Assembly: GCA_016866215.1 (NCBI GenBank) | Contig: VGNE01000006.1 | Location: forward strand, 1 to 36,630 | DNA from: Chloroflexota bacterium | GTDB taxonomy: Bacteria > Chloroflexota > Anaerolineae > Anaerolineales > Villigracilaceae | Length of the DNA stretch: 36,630 bases | Direction of reading: 5' to 3' | Part shown: piece by piece, positions 30,406 through 36,630 of the stretch | Layout: each line of letters opens with the position of its first letter | Position numbering within the stretch: position 1 is the stretch's first letter | Program-made: the position numbers and the translations under genes | The notes under the pieces: generated by a model | Database searches by the model: none | Told to the model about the DNA's origin: nothing | The model's input: only the letters and a program-made list of their open reading frames with translations

Positions 30406-31305
30406 TTAGATTCCGATGCGGTAGTGTGTGGCATAGAAGATGAAACGTCCCAGAACTTCGCCGAGAAGCGCGAGAGCAAAGGCGCTGTAGGCAAGGGTTG
30501 TCAGTGTTTTCTCCTTTTCAGCGACAGAGGCGTTTCGGTAGAGATATGCCGCCAGCACACCTGCCCCAACGAACAAAACCAGCAGGCGGAAGAAGAACAC
30601 TGCGCCATAGGGACCGACCATCATGGTTAGGGATTGCAGGGCTGCGCCTCCCTGGGTGGCGAGGTATCCCATATATATCGGCAGGACAATGAACTCAATG
30701 CCGAGCAGGACGATGGCGCTCAAGGCGAGACCTTGCAGAGCCGTGCTGATGGCTTTCATCTCTTCGCCCTTGAGCCCGGCGTAACCAACGGCAAGCCCAG
30801 CCGCCATACCCAAAACGCCAATTAACAGGCTGCCGGCTATGAGTGTCACGGGTGTGGCGAGTGTGTTCCATGAGGGCTGGGTCACGATCATGTACACCAT
30901 GCCAATGGCATAGATGTAGACCGCGGCAATGATTACAGTGATCCAACCGATGACTACACGGAAACCTTCGCCCCCGGCTTTTCGCCATTGCAGGTAAGTG
31001 TATAGCGCAGCAAAGACCAGGAAGGTCACAGCAAGAACCACTTCACGGCTCAGCCATGATGAGGCGATGTTTGGTACAGCGCGGACGATGTTCAGCGGGC
31101 TGCCGAGGTGGAAGAGAGAGGCGAGGAGCGCCAGCGCCATGATGGGAACAACCATAAAAAGCGGGCGGTTGGTCAGGCGGTCTGCTACTTCATTGCCGGC
31201 TTTTCCGGCAAGATAGGCTCGCACGATCATCAGCACGATCATCAAACCGGCTGCCGTTTGCCCGAGGATTGTGAAGGCTAACAAAGCCCATTCTCGAGTA
31301 TTCAT
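30406..31305 (-). CDS. DmsC-like membrane anchor (NrfD/DmsC type)
   Basis: 299 residues with about eight transmembrane segments. It starts NTREWALLAFTILGQTAAGLMIVLMI, a typical DmsC N-terminus, and includes LFHLGSPLNIVRAVPNIASSWLSREV. The C-terminus LGEVLGRFIFYATHYRIGI is strongly reminiscent of DmsC. It anchors the DmsAB catalytic dimer in the cytoplasmic membrane and oxidises menaquinol. It follows dmsB after one base gap (31305/31307). The partial gene at the right window edge (36288-36630) shares the C-terminal signature GRFLFYATHIRIGL, so the organism has at least two such anchors. Confidence 0.92.
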   Translation of the reverse strand: MNTREWALLAFTILGQTAAGLMIVLMIVRAYLAGKAGNEVADRLTNRPLFMVVPIMALALLASLFHLGSPLNIVRAVPNIASSWLSREVVLAVTFLVFAALYTYLQWRKAGGEGFRVVIGWITVIIAAVYIYAIGMVYMIVTQPSWNTLATPVTLIAGSLLIGVLGMAAGLAVGYAGLKGEEMKAISTALQGLALSAIVLLGIEFIVLPIYMGYLATQGGAALQSLTMMVGPYGAVFFFRLLVLFVGAGVLAAYLYRNASVAEKEKTLTTLAYSAFALALLGEVLGRFIFYATHYRIGI

Positions 31306-31306
31306 G

Positions 31307-31927
31307 TTAGAGCTCCTCCAGGTTCATCAAGCGACCATTTGCGTTGCGGGAAGACTTGGTGACCTTGTTTGGTGTGTAGACCACGGCGGGTTCGGTGATG
31401 CTGGGGTCGGGCAATGGGGCGGGGTCTGCAAACGTACCGTGCTTCGCCTGAAGTTCATCGAGGGCACCAAAGTCCATGGCACGGTAGGGGCACGCTTCGA
31501 CGCAGGCAGGACGTTCGCCCATATCCACGAGGTCATGGCACATGTCGCATTTGGTCATTACACTCAGTTCTTCGTTGAACTGCGGAGCGCCGTAGGGGCA
31601 TGCCCACGAGCAGTACCGGCAGCCAATGCACATATCCGCGTTTATCAGGACGATGCCGTCATCGCGCTTGGAGATCGCACTCGTCGGGCAGACATCCATG
31701 CAGATCGGTTTCGCACAGTGCATACAAGCGGACGAAACGGAATAAGCATACACATTGCTGGGGATCATCTGCCCGCTCTGATCGATCCACTCGCCGCCTT
31801 CGTATTGGAACACCCGGCGCCAACGTACGCCAACGGGGAGGCTGCTCTTATCCTTGCAGGCAACCTGGCACGCTTTGCAGCCGGAACATTTGTTTATGTC
31901 TACATAAAAAGCAAGTTGTTTAGCCAT
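31307..31927 (-). CDS. DmsB-like 4Fe-4S electron transfer subunit
   Basis: 206 residues. Four ferredoxin-type cysteine groups are visible: CSGCKACQVACKD (~15-27), CMHCAKPICMDVCP (~69-82), CIGCRYCSWACP (~102-113) and CDMCHDLVDMGERPACVEACP (~126-146). This is the DmsB/PhsB/NrfC pattern, which passes electrons from the membrane anchor to the molybdenum subunit. ATG at 31927 has AGGAGAATGAACC ahead of it, 12 bases after the dmsA stop. It stays without a signal peptide, as is normal, and is exported with DmsA. Confidence 0.95.
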   Translation of the reverse strand: MAKQLAFYVDINKCSGCKACQVACKDKSSLPVGVRWRRVFQYEGGEWIDQSGQMIPSNVYAYSVSSACMHCAKPICMDVCPTSAISKRDDGIVLINADMCIGCRYCSWACPYGAPQFNEELSVMTKCDMCHDLVDMGERPACVEACPYRAMDFGALDELQAKHGTFADPAPLPDPSITEPAVVYTPNKVTKSSRNANGRLMNLEEL

Positions 31928-31939
31928 GGTTCATTCTCC

Positions 31940-34405
31940 TTATAACCTTTCGACCTGAACCAGGTTGGTGTGCGCTGTGAAACCCTTTGCCATCGGGGTG
32001 GGGCGATAGTTTGTCAGCGTGTTGCCGCAACCGCGGATATCCACGCCATCCGCATTGGGAGTGTAGTGGGCGCCCTGCGGTATGTTGGTTGTACCGGGGC
32101 GGATGCGATTCGTCACATACGCCGGGATATGGACAATCCCGCGGTCGTTGTAAACCTTGACTGTATCGCCGTTCTTGATGCCGCGTGCCTCCGCGTCCAG
32201 CGGATTGATCCAAATGCATTGCGGATGCGCCTCGCGCAGGATGTCGACGTTTTCGAAGGTCGAATGTGAACGCGCAATGAAGTGCGTCGTCATCATCATC
32301 AACGGATATTTTTCACGCAGCGGGTCACTCACACCTTCCCATTCGGGGATGTAGATCGGGATGGGGGGGATTTCCTCGTTCTTCAGGTTTGCCAGCACAG
32401 GCGAGTAGATCTCGATCTTGCCGGTGGCTGTGCCGAGGGGATTCGCTTCAGGGTCCGCCCGGAAGGCTTCGAAGCCGACGAAGGGCTTGCCGCCCGGAAG
32501 TTTGAAGTAACCCTTCTCTTTGAATTCTTCGAGGGAGGGGAAGTTCGAGACGCTCGCTTGAGCGCCCGCCACCATATCCCGCATCCAGTCTTCACGGGTG
32601 GCATGTCCGTCGCGGAATTTGTCACCGAATCCAAGCCGCTCCGCCAATTGTTCAGCAATCCAGACATCGTCTTTGGCTTCGAACATCGGCTCGATGACCT
32701 TGTGGTTATACAGCGCCCAGGCATGATTGCCCTTGATGCCGTGACCTTCACCGGTGATGATATTGTCAACTTCAAAGCCGGTTGTGCCGGGCAGGATGAT
32801 GTCCGAGTATACGGCGCTGGGAGTCATACCCACTTCCACCGTGACAATCATTTCCAGCTTGGAGTCATCCTCAAGTACCTTGCGGGTATAGTTCACATCC
32901 GCATGCTGGTTGATGATGCAATTGCCGCCGTGATTCCACATGAACTTCATGTTGGATTTCAAGCGTAAGTCCTTGTTCGCCTGGGTGGTTGTCGTATCGC
33001 CCGCGGTGGCGTTCCAGCCGGTGCTGGCTCCGCGAATGTAATCCTTCTCCACGGTCATTTCAGTGCCACGTGTGACAAAATCAGGCCACATGAAGCATGG
33101 AATGGAGATTTGGACAGGGTTGGGAGGAACCGGGATGCCGCCCATCGGGCAGTACCCACCGCCGGGGAGTTGCCCCGTATTGCCGCCGCTGATGCCGAAG
33201 TTGCCGGTCATGGCAGCCAGGATGGGAACCGCGCGGACGAATTGCTCGCCGTAGGCGCGTCTCTGTGGACCCCAGCACTGGATGATGGCACACGGTTTGA
33301 CAGATGCAATTTCGCGCGCCAGGTTTGCAATACGTTCCGCTGGAATGCCGGTGATGGCAGCTGCCCATTCGGGGGTCTTTTCAACTTTATCGTAGCCCTT
33401 GCCCGTCAGGTACGCCATGTAGGACGAATTGCGCGGCGCGCCTTCCGGCAGGGTGCTCTCATCGAAACCAGCTGCATGGGTAGCCATGAATTCCTTGTCG
33501 TACAGGTTTTCCTTGACCATCACATACGCCATGGCGGCAATCAGTGCCGTATCGGTTCCGGGGTTAATCGGAATCCATTCGCCTTGGGTCGCAGCAACCG
33601 TATCGGTCAGCATCGGATCCACGACGATGAATTTTGTTCCTTTTTCGGCGGCTTTCATGTACCAATACCCGCCGTTGTCACCGCCGGAGCGGGTGACAAG
33701 TGAGTTGTCACCGAGCAGCAAAACCAGTTTGGAGTTGACCACATCATCGGCGGAATTTCCTGTATATCCGCCTAAAATGTACGGCATGGCAACGCCGTAT
33801 GCGGCTTCACTGTACGTGCCATAGTAGCCGACGTACCCGCCAAAGAGGTTCAACATTCTTTGAATGATCGAAGAGCCGTCGGGGCCGTTCCAGGTGACAC
33901 CCCACGCATAATTGAAATAAAACGCTTCGTTGCCGTAGCTTTCCTTAATGCGCTTCATTTCACTTGCGATGGTGTCCAGCGCCTCTTCCCAACTGATGCG
34001 CTCGAATTTGCCTTCACCACGTTTACCAACTCTCTTCAAGGGATATTTCAGGCGGTCTGGGGCGTATACGCGCCTGATCTGCGAACGTCCACGCACACAA
34101 GGGATGGCACGCGGAACTTCGGCAGTTTCCTCCTCCACAGGTGTGGGATCGGGGACAATGCGTTGGAGTGTGCCATCCTTAACCTTAGTTGCCAGAATAC
34201 AGCGGCCACCGCAGTTGTGATAGCACCCTACTGTGAGTGTTTGTTCCTCACCCGCCGCAGCGGCGCCCTCAATTGCTTTGAGACCGAAATCGACGCCGCC
34301 CGCAAGAGCTGCCGTCCCGCCGATTGCGGCGCTCCACTTAAGGAAACTGCGCCGGGTCATCACGGTATCATTCAGGGCTTTTGTGAGGAAATTATTTTGG
34401 GTCAT
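31940..34405 (-). CDS. DmsA-like molybdopterin oxidoreductase catalytic subunit
   Basis: 821 residues from ATG at 34405, which has CCGGAGGAAAGC ahead. The longer frame to 34510 is rejected. A Tat signal (TRRSFLKWSAAIGGTAALAGG) shows folded export. The N-terminal CYHNCGGRC with a later IPCVRGRSQ supplies a 4Fe-4S cluster. The Mo-ligand region contains YYGTYSEAAYG, where the Ser would coordinate Mo as in DMSO reductases. Further motifs are SKLVLLLGDNSLVTRSGG, WIPINPGTDTALIAAM and NPVQISIPCFMWPDF. The C-terminal domain includes MTTHFIARSHSTFENVD. Substrate could be DMSO, TMAO, tetrathionate-like or another oxyanion; the sequence does not decide. It is the first gene of the operon. Confidence 0.93.
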   Translation of the reverse strand: MTQNNFLTKALNDTVMTRRSFLKWSAAIGGTAALAGGVDFGLKAIEGAAAAGEEQTLTVGCYHNCGGRCILATKVKDGTLQRIVPDPTPVEEETAEVPRAIPCVRGRSQIRRVYAPDRLKYPLKRVGKRGEGKFERISWEEALDTIASEMKRIKESYGNEAFYFNYAWGVTWNGPDGSSIIQRMLNLFGGYVGYYGTYSEAAYGVAMPYILGGYTGNSADDVVNSKLVLLLGDNSLVTRSGGDNGGYWYMKAAEKGTKFIVVDPMLTDTVAATQGEWIPINPGTDTALIAAMAYVMVKENLYDKEFMATHAAGFDESTLPEGAPRNSSYMAYLTGKGYDKVEKTPEWAAAITGIPAERIANLAREIASVKPCAIIQCWGPQRRAYGEQFVRAVPILAAMTGNFGISGGNTGQLPGGGYCPMGGIPVPPNPVQISIPCFMWPDFVTRGTEMTVEKDYIRGASTGWNATAGDTTTTQANKDLRLKSNMKFMWNHGGNCIINQHADVNYTRKVLEDDSKLEMIVTVEVGMTPSAVYSDIILPGTTGFEVDNIITGEGHGIKGNHAWALYNHKVIEPMFEAKDDVWIAEQLAERLGFGDKFRDGHATREDWMRDMVAGAQASVSNFPSLEEFKEKGYFKLPGGKPFVGFEAFRADPEANPLGTATGKIEIYSPVLANLKNEEIPPIPIYIPEWEGVSDPLREKYPLMMMTTHFIARSHSTFENVDILREAHPQCIWINPLDAEARGIKNGDTVKVYNDRGIVHIPAYVTNRIRPGTTNIPQGAHYTPNADGVDIRGCGNTLTNYRPTPMAKGFTAHTNLVQVERL

Positions 34406-34510
34406 TGCTTTCCTCCGGAAAATGGATTGAAAGTTCGATATGGTTTGGAAAAGTGATATGCCTGGGGGGCATGGAATACGGGGCGAACGCGGATTTCCTT
34501 CAATAAGCAC

Positions 34511-34693
34511 TCTCCTGACGGCGGGATGTATGGCGGCAAACGCCTAGTTTGCGTCATTTATTCACTATCAGGATAGCATTCCAATCCATTTTGCACATCC
34601 TCCCAGCGGGCAATTTCCTCTCACCCATAAGGATGATCTAAATAGGATAATTACGATCTGATTTTCAATCCAATAATAATTTTTGACTTATCC
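34511..34693 (-). promoter_or_regulatory. Promoter region of the dmsABC operon with AAGGAT-like sites
   Basis: This 183-base gap, plus the dmsA 5' leader, separates dmsA from the multihaem gene. It holds repeats of ATAAGGAT and AATAGGATAA (34627-34634, 34641-34650) and an inverted CTTATCC at 34687-34693. They could be binding sites for the response regulator at 35613-36269, but I cannot tell; no clear -10/-35 pair is evident. Confidence 0.3.
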
Positions 34694-35563
34694 TTAATTG
34701 TCAAATTCATTCCCCGTTATAGTCGGTAGATTCCAAGTGTTATTGCTAAAATGGCAGCGCTTGCAATCAACTTTAAGTTGAATGGAATGGGATGAATATG
34801 GTTCTGTAAGAGAACTTCCTCCTTCGGAAATCATCCGCCAGGTAACCCATAATCCTCCAATTTGATGCCGGCCGACCTGAAGTCCGCTGGCATCATGACA
34901 TGCTACGCACGTTACGCCAGCATGGGTAAAACCATGGATGGAATGAGGTTTGTAGGCAGCCTGAGTCGCGGCCGGATGGCAGCTTGGACCTCCACAAAAC
35001 GGATTGCCCTCATCAGGATGGCCGCCAATCGGAGTCGCTGGCGGTTGATCATCAATCTGAAGAATATTCGCGTGACAGGTTGAATTTGAACAGCTTGCAG
35101 CTGTACTATGCGGCTCATGGCAATCGATACATTCAAAGCCTTGATGCGCCAGGTTGTTTGAAGCTCCTTGACGAGTGGGTGCTAAGAAATCGGCATGGCA
35201 TTTCTGACAGAGTGTATTACTATTTGGAACAGACTCGTAGGCTTGTGTTTCAGGGTTCCACCAGGCAATTGTCGCACTTATGACGCCACTCTTGTTTTCA
35301 TGGCACTGGTCACAGCGAATTTTCTCATTTGTTTCTTGAGGCAACAGTGAATTATGCTGTAAATTATTTGCATGGGGACTATTTTCCCAAGTATTTTGAA
35401 CATCTAGATACTGTTTCCCGGTATCCCTATCCGGAACGGGCGTAGGCATACCTTCAGGAGGATGCAAAGAAACCGATGGTGTCACAGTAATAGGTACGGT
35501 TAATGTATTATTCTGACATGCACAGAGAATGATAACAAAAGCGCTGATTATCCATCGCTTCAT
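34694..35563 (-). CDS. Multihaem c-type cytochrome lipoprotein
   Basis: 289 residues. A lipoprotein signal (FVIILCAC, Cys16 lipidated) is followed by a low-complexity linker. Five canonical haem motifs are present: CDQCH (84), CQKCH (119), CIDCH (145), CVACH (219) and CKRCH (267). Two further CxxxxCH motifs, CSNSTCH (158) and CGGPSCH (190), are also present, as in some Geobacter-type cytochromes. Many distal histidines are available. It would sit on the outside of the membrane and could pass electrons to or from the DmsABC-like enzyme or an external partner. It has its own ATG at 35563 and lies upstream of dmsA, on the same strand. Confidence 0.9.
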   Translation of the reverse strand: MKRWIISAFVIILCACQNNTLTVPITVTPSVSLHPPEGMPTPVPDRDTGKQYLDVQNTWENSPHANNLQHNSLLPQETNEKIRCDQCHENKSGVISATIAWWNPETQAYESVPNSNTLCQKCHADFLAPTRQGASNNLAHQGFECIDCHEPHSTAASCSNSTCHANILQIDDQPPATPIGGHPDEGNPFCGGPSCHPAATQAAYKPHSIHGFTHAGVTCVACHDASGLQVGRHQIGGLWVTWRMISEGGSSLTEPYSSHSIQLKVDCKRCHFSNNTWNLPTITGNEFDN

Positions 35564-35612
35564 GGTAATAATATTCCTTAGGATTTAATTCGCTGAATAT
35601 GCGATGGAAACC

Positions 35613-36269
35613 TCATTTTTCTCGGGGTGAAATTAATCCATGTTTAAAAGCATACGTAGCGGCTTGAGTGCGATTCTCCAGGTGAAGTTTTTCCAGAATA
35701 TTTTTTAAGTGGCTCTTTACAGTATTGATGGAAATGGAAAGTTTCTGTGCTATCGCTTGATTGCTGGCTCCGCTGGCTACCAACCGGAGAACGAACAATT
35801 CTCTTTCGGTCAGAGGCTGTTCCCCTTTTTCCTCGTCTGCCAGGCGATTTGCCACTGCTTTCAAGAGTTTCCCTGCCATGGTGCGTGTCATAGCTGTTTC
35901 CCCTTTGATAACACCGCTTAACAAATCAAATAGCTCTGTTGCATCAAGGCTTTTCAATAAATAGCCTGAGACTCCAAGTTGAACAGCCTCATAGAGATGA
36001 CCATCTCGTTCGGATGATGTGAGCATCACGATGGCGATTTGAGGGAATCGAGCGCGTATCTCCTTGGCGGCTTGAAGACCGTCCATTTGCGGCATGTAAA
36101 TATCCATGAGGATGACATCAGGATTTAGTTTTTCCGCCATTTGGATGGCTTCCTCGCCTGTTTCCGCCTCGCCTACCACTTCAACAAAATCCTCACGAGT
36201 TTTCATCAGGCCGATCAGGCCCTGGCGGAAGAGTTTGTGGTCATCTGCGATCAAAACTTTAATGGTCAT
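35613..36269 (-). CDS. NarL-type response regulator of the molybdoenzyme locus
   Basis: 218 residues. The receiver at 1-120 has IADDHKLFRQG, phospho-acceptor Asp56 in VILMDIYMP, and the conserved Lys in GYLLKSLD. The LuxR-type HTH is LTERELFVLRLVASGASNQAIAQKLSISINTVKSHLKNILEKL. The NarL group controls anaerobic respiratory genes. It lies upstream of the multihaem and dms genes, on the same strand, so it probably regulates them; the sensor kinase is outside the window. Confidence 0.93.
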   Translation of the reverse strand: MTIKVLIADDHKLFRQGLIGLMKTREDFVEVVGEAETGEEAIQMAEKLNPDVILMDIYMPQMDGLQAAKEIRARFPQIAIVMLTSSERDGHLYEAVQLGVSGYLLKSLDATELFDLLSGVIKGETAMTRTMAGKLLKAVANRLADEEKGEQPLTERELFVLRLVASGASNQAIAQKLSISINTVKSHLKNILEKLHLENRTQAATYAFKHGLISPREK

Positions 36270-36287
36270 GTTTTCACCATGGGTTAT

Positions 36288-36630
36288 TTATAATCCGATG
36301 CGGATGTGCGTGGCGTAAAAAAGGAAGCGACCGATGATCTCTCCCACGAGGATCAGCAGGCAGGACACGTAAACCGGCGTCATCAACCATTGTGGTTTAA
36401 TTTGCAGCCTGTACATTCGAATAACGGCATACACAAGCGTAACGGATGCACAAACAAGGAGTATCAGCCTCATTACGAACAACGGCAGATACAGATCAAG
36501 GAGAAGACTCAGGCTGGTGCGGGCAATCAAGTCTCCCTGAGCCAGGAGGCGGGTTTGAATGTAAATGATCGCCATGCTCAGGATGACCAGCACAACCGTC
36601 AAACACGTCAATCCTGCCGATGAATAACGA
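36288..36630 (-). CDS. Second DmsC/NrfD-like membrane anchor (C-terminal part)
   Basis: The gene runs off the right edge of the window in frame. 113 codons are present, with three membrane segments (TCLTVVLVILSMAIIYI, YLPLFVMRLILLVCASVTLVY, WLMTPVYVSCLLILVGEIIG) and the tail GRFLFYATHIRIGL, like the end of the DmsC at 30406. A TTG at 36611 is not needed as a start because the frame is open upstream. It precedes the response regulator by ~18 bases, so the regulator may belong to a longer operon. Confidence 0.8.
   Translation of the reverse strand, partial: RYSSAGLTCLTVVLVILSMAIIYIQTRLLAQGDLIARTSLSLLLDLYLPLFVMRLILLVCASVTLVYAVIRMYRLQIKPQWLMTPVYVSCLLILVGEIIGRFLFYATHIRIGL

Noticed and set aside
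33110-33703. 197-aa plus-strand frame opposite dmsA
   Set aside because: Shadow of a clearly conserved molybdopterin gene; no start signal or family resemblance.

Overview
The window looks like a chromosomal segment of an Anaerolineae-type member of Chloroflexota, probably from an environmental or wastewater genome. This is judged from protein flavour, the ruvC-ruvA-DUF402-proC and yebC neighbourhood, many small palindromic repeats, and a respiratory molybdoenzyme locus with Tat export and multihaem proteins. I ran no database search, so the taxonomy is inference. Almost every gene lies on the minus strand, so operons read from high to low coordinates.

Region 1 (1-11000) is the DNA-repair neighbourhood yebC-ruvC-ruvA-DUF402-proC, but it has been rearranged. 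ruvA is present twice (2219-2797 and 8903-9481; the proteins differ at 8 of 192 residues). DUF402 is present once complete (1725-2219) and once truncated (8622-8903). ruvC is complete at 9632-10114, and only its last ~11 codons remain at 2926-2962. The two copies bracket about 5.7 kb of accessory DNA: an IS3-type remnant, two paralogous membrane-anchored proteins (one frameshifted), a secreted DUF2690 protein, a NarL/LuxR response regulator and a 526-residue membrane protein. One breakpoint lies at an IS remnant and the other at a palindromic repeat.

Region 2 (11000-20180) holds an MFS transporter, an SbcD-like nuclease, a four-helix-bundle protein, a C39-like peptidase with a TPR-like tail, dnaK, a lipoprotein, and ssrA (tmRNA, 18472-18848). 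It ends in a patch of gene decay: an IS30 remnant fused to a comM tail, a broken NTF2-like gene and a truncated moaA.

Region 3 (20168-36630) is a continuous molybdenum-enzyme locus. In transcription order it encodes a NarL-type response regulator, a seven-haem-motif lipoprotein, DmsA-, DmsB- and DmsC-like subunits, a 997-residue WD40/haem/FecR-like exported protein, a TorD-type chaperone, a four-cluster ferredoxin, a radical SAM protein, and TatA, TatC and a second TatA/B. A Moco-riboswitch-like leader with a terminator follows, then FmdE, MoaD, a TauE-family exporter and YqeB. These genes could together make cofactor, fold and export the catalytic subunit, and move electrons at the outer face of the membrane. 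The end of a second DmsC-like gene at the right edge suggests another such cluster beyond the window. The substrate cannot be told from sequence alone.

The best candidates for something undescribed are the WD40/haem/FecR-like protein and the ferredoxin plus radical SAM pair, both embedded in overlapping reading frames with the molybdoenzyme. No CRISPR array, rRNA or ordinary tRNA was seen.
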